A stretch of 64,000 bases of DNA, taken from Platycnemis pennipes. Taxonomy: Eukaryota; Arthropoda; Insecta; Odonata; Platycnemididae. A program made the position numbers and the translations under genes. This document shows positions 24,226-36,089 of the stretch, piece after piece; the first letter of the stretch is position 1, and every line of letters starts with the position of its first letter. Location: contig OW121848.1 in the NCBI GenBank assembly GCA_933228895.1, forward strand, positions 84,711,470 to 84,775,469. The letters run 5' to 3'. The notes beneath the pieces were generated by a model. That model was not told the origin of the DNA. It ran no database searches and saw only the letters and a list, made by a program, of their open reading frames with translations.

Positions 24226-24814
24226 TCGTAAAACTAACCATAATGCACAACACAGGTCAGATGACATCAAGACTTGACTGGTGAAGAAAGCAATGGAGAA
24301 GGAAATGGACGAGAATGCTGACTGAGGGGAAGAAGACAAAAAGGAATTATAGGTGACACAATCTATGGGATGACTGAAGTGGTGGAGGCATCAAAGAAGG
24401 CTCAGGGAAGACGTTGCACTGGTACATACATTTGAGGAGAAGGAAGGAGAGCCATGCTGAAATCAGCCTGGTATGATATTCAACCCAGGGGTTGAGGGCA
24501 GGATGCCAAAGAAAAGGTAGATGGACTGTATAGTTGAGGAAGATCAAGGTGAGTTTGGAGGGAATAAGAAACAAGAGGAATAGAAAAAGAGAAACAGCAG
24601 CCTCTGAAGAGAAGGAAGAGCTCAAGAAATGTAATTAGGCTTGCAACCACTTCTTCAGACACTTTCCAGCAGAAGTTAACTTAAAAAAGAATGTCAATGC
24701 ATCAGCAATTTCACAGTAAGCATTTTCCTAAAAAGGAAGCAGCTAAATAAATAATATAGGATTTCGTTCTTTCTAGGCAAATTATATTAATAAATAATTC
24801 TTGAGTTTTAAGCC
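24226..24814 (+). pseudogene. Weak LINE C-terminal fragment
   Basis: Around 24490-24560 the plus strand gives VEGRMPKKR*MDCIVEEDQG, resembling the GRRxRGRPRKRWxDxVEED tail of RTE-like LINEs. Nothing else in the stretch is recognisable. Confidence 0.35.
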
Positions 24815-24890
24815 GAGTAAGATTTTGGGTTGCTGACGTTTCGGTGGAACACTCCTCCATGATCCTCAGAGCAATTTTAATTAAATAATA
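24815..24890 (-). mobile_element. Penelope-like 3' end remnant
   Basis: On the minus strand CTGAGGATCATGGAGGAGTG is followed by a short stem, then GAAACGTC and a T-rich tail. CUGANGA-stem-GAAAC...UC is the hammerhead-like signature of Penelope termini. It stands alone, with no coding sequence attached. Confidence 0.45.
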
Positions 24891-25639
24891 GTCTCCAGAT
24901 GGCAGTGAGAAAGAGGAATATTAGCGAGTGAACCAATAATGCAGAGGATACACTTGCAGTACTAGAGTTTTATGAGGCCAATTCATTATTTCCAACGCAT
25001 TTTCAGATAATTTTCCATAATAAACTAACGATTTTCATCCAGAAGCTGGGCTTTTTCTATCTATAATTTACTCAAATTTTTGGGCAAGTCATTCCTTGAG
25101 TCTTGAATTAAAGAGGATTTATATTGTTTTTTAGCATTAAATTTAAATAAAAGGTAGAGATGTGACATAAAATAAATGTAACCATACTTCGCAACACTGT
25201 CTGACTTTAAATTTCATATAAATTATTTAAAAAATGGACTGTAACAAAATATTTTATCCATTAATTTATATGTACAAATCATTTATGCTGGTGAGGCAAC
25301 AGCTTTTTAAGCATTCCATCCAAGTCATGGTAATGACAGATTCTCTAGCCATCCTGCTGGAATCTACAGACCAGAAGCTACCTGAAGACCAGAAGTCTTT
25401 AGATTTAAAGTACAGTTAGATGCCAGAAGATGGCTAGACTCTGCTGTCACCATGAGACAACATGATGAGGAGGAATGCAAACCTTACAACCAAATTCATG
25501 TGGGTGGTTGGTAGTTGAGTTGCATTGTTTTTATGGATGTTTGACATTGGGAATTAATCAGTTGTTAATAATATGAACTGTTTCATAGCACAAGATGAAA
25601 AAATGTAAAGAATACACAGCAAAGAAATTCCATTTCCAG
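24891..25639. other. Dynein intron, no feature recognised
   Basis: AT-rich intronic sequence up to the terminal exon. Confidence 0.5.
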
Positions 25640-25820
25640 GGGCATTGTGGCCAGTTTGAAACTGTCTCCTAATCTCCGAAAAAAGCCTAAGCCACCGAAG
25701 AAAGGGGTAGTTTATGATCCAACACAATTGGAACTAGCTAAGTTGGAAAAATTGCTCTCCCTTGTAAGAGAGCCATCTGTACTAACCCCTGCTCCTGATG
25801 TTGTCAGCACCACATCATGA
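25640..25820 (+). CDS. DNAI1: DNAI1 terminal exon
   Basis: Acceptor TTTCCAG before 25640 and stop TGA at 25818-25820. It encodes GIVASLKLSPNLRKKPKPP and LAKLEKLLSLVREP, the conserved C-terminal tail, plus a short extension ending VVSTTS. Confidence 0.92.
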
Positions 25821-25888
25821 AAACAGCAACAAAGCTTATGTCACACCCAGATCTAGCTCAAAATATTGCACTGTACAAACTGTTTGTA

Positions 25889-25894
25889 AATAAA
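25889..25894 (+). promoter_or_regulatory. Polyadenylation signal of DNAI1
   Basis: AATAAA about 70 bases after the TGA stop, the expected spacing for a short 3' UTR. Confidence 0.6.
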
Positions 25895-26454
25895 AAATAC
25901 TGACCCCTCCTAGTGTTATAAGAATTAAGTGAATTTATTCATTAAAATGGGATGAAAACACATTTTAGCATTAATCACAACTAGTGTAAAAAGCTCCGTG
26001 AGAGCAGAGGGCATGGCAAAGCTATTGAACTTAACGGTGTCAGGCATGATGTTGTGACATTGATCTATAATAAATTATGCAAGCTGAAATTTTCCATTGA
26101 CCATAGTGTGAGGAAAATTACAACATATGTAAATTACTACATGAATTAATGGAAATTTTGGAAAAAAAATTTAGTACTCAATTCTCTCCCCTGTAAATCC
26201 TTATTCCACAAGAAAATATTACCCAGTCCCCAAAAACAAAAACTGTAACAACAGTGAAAATAATTTTTCAATAATGAAGCTCATGTCAATGCTCTCTTGA
26301 ATGCAAATTTGGTAAAATCATAATTAGCCCCCCTTCTGAAATAAATTCCAAATAAAAGTTTCCTAAATGGTTTGGTGAAATAATCATATTTGCCTAAAGA
26401 ACTGCTCAACATCAAAAACTACAAACAGATGTTCACATGCTTCAAGGGAGGTGA
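25895..26454. other. Intergenic, no feature recognised
   Basis: AT-rich sequence downstream of the dynein polyadenylation signal. Confidence 0.5.
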
Positions 26455-27009
26455 GGGAGGCACTGCCAGTTTTGATTTTCCCTGACTTTTCAGGCCAAAA
26501 CACAGATTTTTCCCTGACTTTTCAAAATCTCCTCGTTTGAAAACTAAAGAAGAAATAATGAGAATTATTTTAAAAGACAGCTTTTTTTATAATTATAGGT
26601 TAACCTTCTTTTAAAGGATTAATGTGAAGTTCAGGTACATCAGCTCGTGTAAGTAAAATAGAGTCAATAAAGCATCACTAGCAGATTTAACATGATAATA
26701 AAAGTACATCAACTCTTGTACATAAAATAACATATCAAATATAAACCACGATAAACAAGACCACACACAGTGGACTTGTGATCCATACTTCAAAACAAAG
26801 TAGCACACTGAATCATACTCTGCAGGCAGGCAAGTTCTTTGACAATTACCTGTGATTCAAACAGTTTTTCTGCTAAAAACTACAACTTGTTCTCTGCACA
26901 ACTTCTCTCAATTGTTTCATTTCATCTAAAATATGGATAATTTTATCTTGGAATGAGACTGACAAATGATTTTTCCTGGGGTAAACATATATGAGAAATA
27001 ATAGGCTAA

Positions 27010-27470
27010 GCTAATCATGAACTGGGATTCACCAAAAGAGTACTGGGTAAATGTGACAATCATGTACGAGAATGTACTAGAAATTAGCTACTTTCCCTTG
27101 TTAGACCTCATTTGGAATACAGCGCCAGTATATGGGATCCATATGAAATAGGCTTAAATAACTTAAATGCGTGCAGGAAAGATCAGCAAGATTTGTAAAG
27201 GGATAATATGATAACTATATTAGCGTAACCAGTCTATTACATGAATTAAAATGGGAATCATTATTACATCGTAGGTTGAAATTAAGACAGTCTCTTAAAT
27301 AAATTCCAAGATAATATTTTCACAGATGACATTAAAAATATTTTGCAAACTCCAACTCAGTACGGTAAACTGGACCATAATCACAAAATTAGAGAAACTG
27401 ATTGCTGAACAGACAGATTCAAAATGTCCTTCTTTCCTCGTACAATTAGAGATATGAATAGCAGTAAATA
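27010..27470 (+). pseudogene. Jockey-like LINE fragment
   Basis: The plus strand reads ELGFTKRVLGKCDNHVREC, LVRPHLEYSASIWDPYEIG, and later KMSFFPRTIRDMNS. These are the LVRPxLEYxxxVWDP and SFFPRTIRDWN blocks of Jockey/I-type LINE C-termini. Several stops. Confidence 0.7.
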
Positions 27471-27689
27471 TATCCAATAGCATAACTGTGAGTATATCAA
27501 TAGATAGCTTAGGTAGTTTCATGTTGGTATAAGGACTTTAAGCTAAACCAACTAACAGCACAATATTGCATGCTTGCTTTGCTATTTTTATCTTTTTTTA
27601 AATTGTGAAGTTTTGACTAAAATATAATTAGTAAACCTTTTTAGGCATGATATATATCACGTTTGGTGAGAATCCACCCGCTGCCACAC

Positions 27690-28780
27690 ACCTTTATGGT
27701 GGCTTGCTGGGTTTTATGCAGATGTAGACGAAAATAGAATGTCTTTGGACCACAGACATAGTCTTTTCTTCCTTTTCCTTTTGCACTACCTTCAACTCTT
27801 CATGGTACCTCTCCCTTGCACTTCTAGCTTTGGTTACCATTGATTTTGTGATCTTCGAATTTAGTAAACCACCAGCAGCCGTAAGTCCATCATAAACTTG
27901 CCTTTGGGTGATTAGAGTAGAGCCCAATAGAATTTCACCGAGTATTAACTTGTTGATAGAGAAACCTCTCTCTACATAAGCATTTCCATGGCTTAAAATT
28001 AGCACTTTTGGAGGAAATTATACAGGTTTGCAACCTTATATTCACTAGATAAAAATTTTTGCCACAAATGGTTGACTCGGGTTCCCGACCTCTTGAACTG
28101 TTTTAAGATATTTATCATATACTGTGAATCACACATCTGCTTGAATTCCCTTTCAACAACATCGAATTCTGAGGGAGAAATCCAGTTTCTTTTAGAAAAT
28201 ATCTGGAGTAATGATCAACCTGCATTTTGCTGTTTTTGTAAAGCTACGACAATAGCTGGGTCACAGAAAGTTCTTCCTACACAAAGACGATATTTATATG
28301 AGATTTTCTAAAATCTTTGTTATGACACGTTTTAGAATGCCAACACAAACCTCTCTAAATTCCTAAATTTGGTCTGGTGACACTTTCACCATCCTGAGTT
28401 CAGCTTTGACAGCATGTCCCGAGTACACATATTTTGACCAAGTTACTGTCATTATTTAGGTCAATCTTGTCAACAGTGCATTTTTAAAACACTTCAGGCT
28501 TCACAATTAGGTGCATTAAATCAGATAAAAGGGCAGAAAGGTCCGTGTGTAGGAATGGTGCCAGTGGATTATTAGTTTAATAGGTAGCTGGAAATGGCTC
28601 CAAAACCTTTGCAACATATGGGAAAAATGCCAGCTTTGATCACATAAGCCTGTCCTCTGTGTCTTTAAATACGATTTTAGTACTATGAGATTCAATCTTA
28701 ATAATGCCCCTATCACAACCCCGAAGAAACTATTCAACATTTTTATAAGTCATCATCGCTCTGTCAGCCACAGGAGAATT
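27690..28780 (-). pseudogene. hAT transposase, C-terminal half
   Basis: The minus strand from 28310 reads ISPSEFDVVEREFKQMCDS and KQFKRSGTRVNHLWQKFLSS. After a frameshift near 28010 it reads VLILSHGNAYVERGFSINK and STLITQRQVYDGLTAAGG, down to 27694. LSHGNAxVERGFSxNK is the hAT C-terminal dimerisation signature. Upstream, 28740-28516 reads FFGVVIGALLRLNLIVL. The domain is recognisable but broken. Confidence 0.75.
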
Positions 28781-28919
28781 GTTCACCCACCCCAGGAGGG
28801 CAAAACTCCTGGAAGAGGAAATAAGTCAGGTCCTGAATATGCATTGTAGTCACTTCGCCATGCCGGGCAGTTACAACCTTGAATAAATTATACTCTGCTC
28901 TCAAAAACTGTACAACTAT

Positions 28920-29800
28920 CTAGCCAGATCCCCTTAAGCTGATAATCACAATCATAATTGTGATTTCGAGGTGAAAGTGCTCCATATCCAAACCAAAGGA
29001 AGGAAGTTGGACGCCCTAGAACAGATTGAGATAATAGAACGACAGAGGAAGAAGATTTCCCTCCTCAACGACCATTTGTTCAACACCAGTTCTCCCCTTC
29101 TCTCCATCAGTTTCCCACAGTGACCCCCCTACGCCACTACCCCCCCCCCCTGTTTTGTATACTACGCTTCACGCTTCGAGACCTAATCGGCCTCTGCCAC
29201 CCCAGCCACCCTCCACCGTCTTCGAGGACTTAGATGACCGGCGCCCACTCCGGATTTCGCCCACACGGAGACCATATGCGGCAACAGATCGACCATGGTC
29301 AGTGATGAGGTCCCTTCCAGCCCCGGGACCTCGACCCTTTGTTTCCCCTGTGACAATAAGTCGCACCACGTGGCACCTTAGTTGAAGCCGTGACAATGCT
29401 CCCAGGATCCGAAGTGTGGAAACCCTTTCCCCAATGAGGCTTTTTTAAAATTCTGTGTTTCCGCCAGTTGATGTGTTTATGACCCCCCTTCCCTCAGCTC
29501 CGCCTCATACCCTAACCCCGGCACCCTTGCCCTCCCATTCACGTGTCTTTCCTCTGCCCGCCAATAGGCTTTCCACCGCCCCCCCCCCCCACCCCCCCCC
29601 CCCTTCTTCCGCCTCTTCCCCACTCCTCACATCCCCGCATATTATATATAGCGCACTATGGATGTTATTTTTCACCTGACGATGTTGCAGTGCCAACGAA
29701 ACCCGGGTCGGAATAAAGTTTTTATGTGGTAAATTGCAAATTTTGTCTTTTTCTGATATGTTCGAATACCACGCAATATCGCCAGAATCTACGGATGTTT
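28920..29800 (+). mobile_element. Penelope-like element 3' end inserted in the hAT gene
   Basis: From about 28981 the plus strand reads QTKGRKLDALEQIEIIERQR and LLNDHLFNTSSPLLSI, then a stop. This is the (LxxLExxEI ... LLNxQL...SPLL) tail that follows the GIY-YIG endonuclease in Penelope-like elements. A GC-rich 3' region of about 550 bp follows, with poly-C runs (29141-29152 and 29579-29603). A hammerhead motif at 29665-29716 and a terminal block ending near 29800 complete it; the block is shared with 22.5-22.8 kb. ORFs at 29.1-29.7 kb are not genes. Confidence 0.7.
29665..29716 (+). ncRNA. Hammerhead ribozyme of a Penelope-like element
   Basis: All core positions are present: CUGACGA at 29676-29682, stem II GUUG/CAAC closing a CAGUGC loop (29684-29697), GAAA at 29698-29701, and palindromic ACCCGGGU (29701-29708) as stem III, with C29709 as the cleavage base of GUC. 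Stem I can form by C29675-G29710 and TTATT (29665-29669) with AATAA (29712-29716) across an internal loop. Such short palindromic stem III arrangements are known from Penelope and retrozyme hammerheads, where two copies pair. Activity is inferred, not seen. Confidence 0.65.
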
Positions 29801-30340
29801 GAGTGGTTTGGTTTGATTAATATAGGCAGACACAAAATCAGATGCCTTAGATTGGCCAAAAAATGAAGAATTTAAATACTGAGTGGTAACATCATTTGAA
29901 TTGGGGATCCAACACCGAACTGCTAGATCCTTTTGGTTACTCTAGCTGCATTTATTTAAACTTTATTCAAAGAAAATAATAAAAGGTTCACTTTACTGAA
30001 CTTCACTAATCACCATTTCATAGAAATATGGTGCCAAATGGTATACCAGCATGTAACCTATTTTATTTCTTCGCAATTTCATCACTTCGGATATCTTATT
30101 ATCAGGGAACATAAGATTGAAAAGACTTTACTGCAGAAGAGAGTGATGAATGATTCATGATAGTTTGTAAGCACCATAAAATCTCCACTCTGGTTACATC
30201 ATCTCTCACCAAATATGCACTGTGAAAACATGTAGTCTCTTTGGCTCCAGTAGCTGTGTAGCAGGTCACGTGTTTCAAGCTCCCAATCCCAGGATTACTC
30301 TTTCTTATATTTGTGACATTATCTTTCTTCATTGATATTC
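29801..30340 (-). pseudogene. hAT transposase, N-terminal half
   Basis: The minus strand from 30332 reads NIRKSNPGIGSLKHVTCYTA, then RDDVTRVEILWCLQTIMNHS and, after a stop, DNKISEVMKLRRNKIGYML and YHLAPYF. This is the AExxWxLxxxMxHxS / MFPDSxIAxxFxxxxxKxxYxxxxGLxPYF pattern of one hAT-like family. It then decays towards the Penelope insertion at 29800. Confidence 0.65.
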
Positions 30341-30585
30341 CACATTTTTTGTATTTTTGATGCGGTATCCCCGTCCCCTTACGCCTACCCTTATTTACGC
30401 CTCAGCACGATGAAGTATAGGATCCGTTGTGCAGTTGAACAAGTCACATGCCCAATTGGTGTTGAAGGTGGGTAATTTTTTCCTGACCAGCAATGAAATT
30501 CCCCGACTTTCTCCTGACTTCCAAACCAATTTTTCACTTCCCTGACTTTTCCTGACTTTCCAGATGCATACCAACCCTGAGGTGA

Positions 30586-31379
30586 CTGACAGCTAAATTT
30601 ATTTGTACCATTTTAGGCTAGGTGGGTAGTTGGGTAGAGGAAGTAGTTTCCAGGGAATAGAGGAAGACCACAGTATAACCTCCTATCTGATGGATGGAGT
30701 AATGCACTTGAAGTGTTCTCCACATAGCACGCAGGTAAGACCAGTGCACCAATGAAAAATCTCTGCCACTGCCGGGATGTGAACCCACAGGATAGGAAGC
30801 CAAATTCTAGCCTCTCACCAACCCAATACCAAAATATCTTTGTACTCATGAGAAAATAAAAGGAATAAATCCAAGCAGAGACTTTTAAAACACTCAACTG
30901 CCAAACTAGCAGTGCTCAAACTAGCAGAGGTTATTATGCACAACAAAACAGTTGAAACCTTCCTTTTCGCAAGGTGAGGATATATCCATTTAAAAATGTT
31001 CATTGATTTCGCCCAAAAGGTCACGAGGATTGACTGTCAAATCATTAACAACTCTCTTTGCTTTGGAGGTGTAACTCTTTAGCAGCAAACTGTAAATAGG
31101 TCCAAACAAGAATACAAACCACATTACTGCCATGAAAGTACAGTGAGATGAATGATTTAATAAGGGATGACAGACCACAGCTCATAATGGCACACTGGAC
31201 TTAGGAGAATGAATCTTAGAATTTTCAACTTACTCTACAAGATTCAAGAGATGTTCCATGGCAGTTCCAAGATGATGAAGTTCCATGGCAGATACACCTA
31301 CAGTTCCCCTATCGCCACCCAGGAGATGCTGCATATACACCAAAGTAGGACAGTGCACGGGTGAAAATTGAAAACAACA
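30586..31379. other. Intergenic with a SINE relic
   Basis: A decayed minus-strand relative of the 4.44-4.79 kb SINE occupies about 30618-30835 (shared CTGCCGGGA and title blocks). The remaining sequence shows no supported feature. Confidence 0.45.
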
Positions 31380-32165
31380 AAAGCTATCCCAAGAGGTGCA
31401 AACATTGAAGTGCAAATCAACACACCAGCATTTGCATATGACATGGCCCTAATAGCAGATGGTAAAAAAACGACCTAAAAATACTATAGTTCCGCTACAG
31501 CAGAAGTCTTCTTAGATGAAGCAGGCTATGTAGGCCTGTAAAATAATGAAGGTAAAACCAAGTATATGAAAATAGGAAGAGAGGCAGGCAACCATGGAAG
31601 TTATGGGTCACAAATTTTCAATTACAGAAGAATTCAAGTATCTAGGAGTTACCATAACCAGTCAAAGTAAAATGGAACAGGAAGTACGAAATAGATAAAA
31701 TGCAGCCAATAGATGTTACTGGAAATTATTGAAGAGCAGGCTTCTGTTAAGAAACACAAAATGGGAAACTAGTGTAGACACCAACGAAATACACTTAGAA
31801 AAAGTTGTTAACTTGTGAAAACAACATATTAAGAAGAATATACAGACACAGAGAGTAAAGAAAAACAGAGAGTTTAGAGAACTATAAAAAAGAACGAAAT
31901 AGAATATTGTGGCCATGGTTAGAAGCAGGAGGATAAGCTAGCTCGGTCATGTCAGAAGAAGAGAGAAGGATAAAACTAAAAGAAGAATATGGAGATGATG
32001 CCCAGAAGGAAGGTGCTCATTAGTAAGGCCAAGAATAAAATGGGATGACCAAATAGCCGATGATGTGAAAAAACTGGGCGGTGACTTCGAGATGGCAGAG
32101 AATATAATAGTTTGGAGGCGGCTTCTTGGTGAGGGCAAAAATCATCTAGGATTTGAGCAGCCATA
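31380..32165 (+). pseudogene. Decayed LINE reverse transcriptase and C-terminus
   Basis: The plus strand reads INTPAFAYDMALIADG (a ruined FADD box), KTKYMKIGREAG, then FKYLGVTITSQSKMEQEV and, at the end, VRPRIKWDDQIADDVKKLGG and LLGEGKNHLGFEQP. The RGRPRxRWxDxVxxDLxxLG tail is common in RTE-like LINEs. Multiple stops. Confidence 0.65.
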
Positions 32166-33569
32166 GGAGTCAGGTAGGTAATTATCCATAATTTTTTGAG
32201 AACATTGATGAAATTTCACCACTACTAAACAAATTACAGCAGGATGGCAACATGACCTTATCACTGTTGTAGAAAGAAGAATCCTCCTGGTACTTTTCAA
32301 TATGAGGAAGCTTCTGGTGTCTCAGTTTTAAATCCTATTGCTAATCAGATTCTCAAAAATGTATGTATTCTAACCTGTTCATATGCACTCTTTTGCAAGA
32401 ACTCTCTCTGTAAATCTGGCTAACTATAACTTTTGTGGAATTTGTGTGGCTTTTAGTTTGACCCATCTTCTTGAGCTATCGCTCCCTAATTCAAAGGTGC
32501 AAAAAGGGCAGCAGGGGCAACAGTGTCAGAGCCTTCAGAGGGCCCAGCACCAAAATTTGGAAGACCAACTGCAGGAGAGGGGAGACATTTCAATGTTTCC
32601 TTCCACTTCAAATCTAATCTTGATACTCCAGCAGAAAAAAAATTTGCTAACAACATTGTGTTTAAGTGAGCTGAATATCTATTGGGAACACCCACATCTT
32701 CGAGGTTCTCACCGCATGTGATGGCTTCATTGGACAGTTTTGCTTCAGTCAGCATCATTACATTGAAGGTAATAGATACTTTAATCTGAAGAAGCTAAAT
32801 AAAATGCCAGTGAAACTATTGTCCAGTGAAACCAACGCCTGCAGTGATAACCTGGAAGATATGGAGTTCCCAACTGATTGATTCCACAGAAACCTTCGCA
32901 CCCATATGAGCTCAATATCCATAAAAATGAAATAAAATCATATGTATGGAGATGCAAATATGTTGGTCATATCAGATTTTTGAAGTAATGATGACAAATT
33001 AAACAAATAAATGAAATAAAAATAACAGTATTGAAAAAATATGACATTAATACAATGAAACCTGCTTAAAGCATTGATGTACAGGAATGCATCATCGAAA
33101 CATTACAAGTAGGTTTCATTAAATGTGGAATTAGGGGTGATTCAAGGATTTAGTTAATATTAGAGATGTGCAAATACTACCTGCGAATACTTAAATAACT
33201 CAAATATTAGAAATAATTTGATATTCTACATCTCAATTAATTATGCTATACTTGGCGTGTTGATGAATTGCAACATATTAACTCAAACTGGACAGAACAT
33301 GGTGTATTAACACTTTCTGCTCACTTATTAATGCTAATAAAAGTCAATCTATAAAACAGAACATAATTGCTAGTAAAATTATTACATTATATATTTGAAT
33401 TTTAAAATCAGAATTAAATGCTTTAATTTAATCAAATTATAGCTTTTTACTTAAACCGGTAGAAATTATTCAGTGGAATCAATTGCAATTCTAGTATTCT
33501 AGGTGCCCTAAATCTGAAATATTTGAATCATGATTGGATGAATTCAATCCTTTCAGGCGTAACTTTGTG
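32166..33569. other. Intergenic, no feature recognised
   Basis: AT-rich. ORFs on both strands at 32.38-32.76 kb overlap and have no recognisable motif. Confidence 0.4.
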
Positions 33570-34280
33570 GAAGTCCATTGTGAATAATGACAATAGCAAA
33601 CTATGTTTTAATCCAAGGAGCTTTTTACTGGTACAACTGGTTTCAACGCCACGGCATCAGAATCAGGTGCAAGCATTACAATCATAGCCAGACGTATATA
33701 TACTCAAAAAGCAGGAAGGAGAGGGGGACAATTAGGCAAGAGTGGTAGGGGAGGGGGCAGGTGAATTCTGAGAATATTGGTGTGAAGGTGAGTAGAAATG
33801 GGTCAGTAGAAAGGCACACAGTGGGCGTTCAAAATCTTATCCCTAATCAGGGATAAGATTTTGAACTCTATTGATTAGATCCCAAATACACGCACCAGGA
33901 AAGCATGACCAGTGGGGGTTGAATCACCCAAAATATTCAGAACTGAGTTAAACACACAGCGGATTTCTTTTAGTGAAATTCTTATCCCTAAACACCAGGG
34001 AAGCTTACGCAGTTGGTTAAGTCAAAAAAATGAGTCCCTCTTCCACAAAACTTCCACCACAGAGTTAAAGTTTCCCATTTTTTAATGACAAGGAGGTTTC
34101 AATCAGTGGAGATGGTTTGTGAAATGTGATTTCATTTACAATGTGTCCGTTTTTCCAGTGTCTTCTTATTTTCATCTCCTCCAACTTCTCCATCTTACCA
34201 TCATCATTATTACCATCATTCTTTGCGACATGTAATATGCCCGGCTTGAAGTCACTTCCATGCCTTAATTCCAATCAAAT
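33570..34280 (-). mobile_element. Penelope-like 3' end, another lineage
   Basis: On the minus strand CACCTGATTCTGATGCCGTG and GCGTTGAAACCAGTTGTACC, then GGATTAAAACATAGTTTG and CTATTGTCATTATTCA, form a Penelope-type terminus ending near 33570. A plus-oriented copy of the same terminus lies at 41840-41900. A perfect hairpin (17-bp arms, 33828-33865) lies upstream in the same piece. Confidence 0.5.
33828..33865. repeat. Perfect 17-bp-arm hairpin
   Basis: TTCAAAATCTTATCCCT, AATC loop, AGGGATAAGATTTTGAA. It is inside a Penelope-like terminus, and its role is unknown. Confidence 0.85.
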
Positions 34281-34845
34281 TCCATTAAATTGAATTATTT
34301 CCAATGAAAGTGTTCAGCTATGACCACGAGGTTATGAGGACTTTGGAAAACAATAATATGAGCCCTTGACTTTTCTTTTTAGCCTTCAAAAAATTTTTAA
34401 ACATTGCCCTTGCAACATTTTTTGGCTAAAACATGGTAAATAAGTATTGCCATTATTACAAAAAGGGTCTTCATTAATCTTAATAAATTTTAGATCATAA
34501 TTATCCTAAAAGTATGTGCTTTCATTCGCAGAAATAAAAATAATGGCTTTTCCATTCCTTCAATAAAAATTTATACCATTTTAGTGCAATTTTCTCAAAA
34601 TGGCTGCCCGCACTCAGTTATTTTGACATTATCTATCAAAGTTGAGATACCCTCATGAAACAATTGTGATGAAAAAAAGTGTTTGATATTATAAAGTCAT
34701 AATATAATATTTATATGAGTGCTTGGATGCATGAAATTAGATCAGTGATTATCCATGAGTGAAACGCAAAAAGATCAACCTATGCAGGTGGAGGTAAACT
34801 GCTCTCTCAATGACTTACAAGGTTGCAGATGTTACTTTTTACTGC

Positions 34846-36089
34846 TAATTTTAATTAATTAGTAGTTACAAGTTACAAATCCTCTCCTTGTCAGTATCTA
34901 CCGTACCTACATTCCATTTGCAGTGCTCATCGATCACTAAGCTGCAAAATTTAAAAATTTCCGATCCGGATATTATATTTTAGTATTTGGATATGATTTC
35001 AGTAGGTAATGAAGTGAAAGATCCATGGGTTTTTGGATCCAACCCAATTCCATCCCTAATTTTTGAGTTATACATTCGTAAATCTATTTTAAACAAAAGT
35101 ATAAAAAAGTGAACATTCAAATGTAAGGGTTTTAAATTGAATGATAAAATGTCCGATGCAATAACTGAAAGAAAATATTAAACTGAGATAGGGATCGAAC
35201 TTCCTTCAGTACACTAGCTCTCGATGTCCGCCTGATCCCTGCAAATGTAGGTTACCTGCATGACTTTCTATGTATTTTTTTTTCTCGCGATGCCAGGGAT
35301 GGGGAAAAAGTCATATTTCTTTATTTTGCTTCTAGTTGCACGGGAAAATTTTCATCTAATTTCGTGACCTGATTTACACAAACTCTCCTTGTCAACATCT
35401 ACCACACATAGTACCACAGGGGGATGTCTCGATCGCTAACCTGCGAAAATTTAAAATCCACGATCTGGATCAGACTTTACTCTGTGTCTTTGGATCCGAA
35501 TCCGGAGAAAATGATAGATCTGCGGATACTTGGACCGAAAGGATCCGATCCGACCATCTCTAGTATCGACGGTATCAGTATCGACTTTAGGTAATCGATT
35601 CTCGATACCAATACCAATCCTCAAGAATCTGTGTTATCGAGAATAGGTATCGTGAATCGACACATCCCTAGTAAAAATAAAAAAGATTGCGTAGTAAGAA
35701 ATACTTGATTGAAGGGATGATGATTCGGTCCACAAAAATTCAAATTTAAACTAGGCTTCACCATTACCATACTTTTCTCTAGAAACATTTGTTGTAGGCA
35801 ATACTGAACACAAATTCAATTAGTCAAAGTTATATTAGTTCATATTTAAAATAAATGAAACTTCTTATTAAAACTATGTCATTTGTAAAAACATCGAACA
35901 CATACATACATGCATTACAATTTCTTATAATATGATTTACTCTGTCATTTGAGTTTTTACTTCTCAATCAGTTGTGTTAGTTGAATACATATTTCTTTTT
36001 CATGTCTCAAAAGTTCAATTCTTACATCCTAGTACAGTTTCTTCAATTTGGGTCAATTTTTTTCTCCATCAAAACCATACATTCGTTGG
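34846..36089. other. Interior of the long-inverted-repeat element
   Basis: AT-rich sequence with no ORF. At 35560-35650 there is a short CGAT-rich patch (TATCGAxTxTCGATAC repeats) that is locally self-complementary. Confidence 0.4.

Larger units (their letters stand above)
5507..25894 (+). other. DNAI1: Gene span: axonemal dynein intermediate chain, 8 exons
   Basis: Exons at 5507-5841, 10939-11227, 14244-14405, 17750-18015, 18272-18449, 19575-19803, 21727-21960 and 25640-25820 join in phase to 623 codons plus a stop. The product is the IC1/IC78-type intermediate chain of the axonemal outer dynein arm. It has an N-terminal segment that binds light chains and a C-terminal WD40 propeller that contacts the heavy chains. 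In insects such a gene is expected to work mainly in sperm flagella and chordotonal cilia. The upstream N-terminal exons and promoter are not visible and probably lie left of the window. The introns are full of transposons. Confidence 0.9.
26455..30585 (-). mobile_element. Decayed hAT transposon with CCCTGACTTTT ends
   Basis: Both ends carry same-direction CCCTGACTTTTC repeats (26478-26530 and 30500-30570), as in the MITE at 20333-21123. The right end finishes in ACCCTG followed by AGGTGACT; an AGGTGAGG near 26450 may be the eroded duplication. The minus strand between them holds a broken transposase gene: N-terminal half at 30340-29800, C-terminal half at 28780-27690. Between the halves sits a Penelope 3' end. 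A Jockey-like fragment also lies inside. Confidence 0.65.

Noticed and set aside
29155..29696. Proline-rich ORFs on both strands
   Set aside because: They fall in the GC-rich 3' region of a Penelope element with poly-C runs, have no motifs, and overlap each other.
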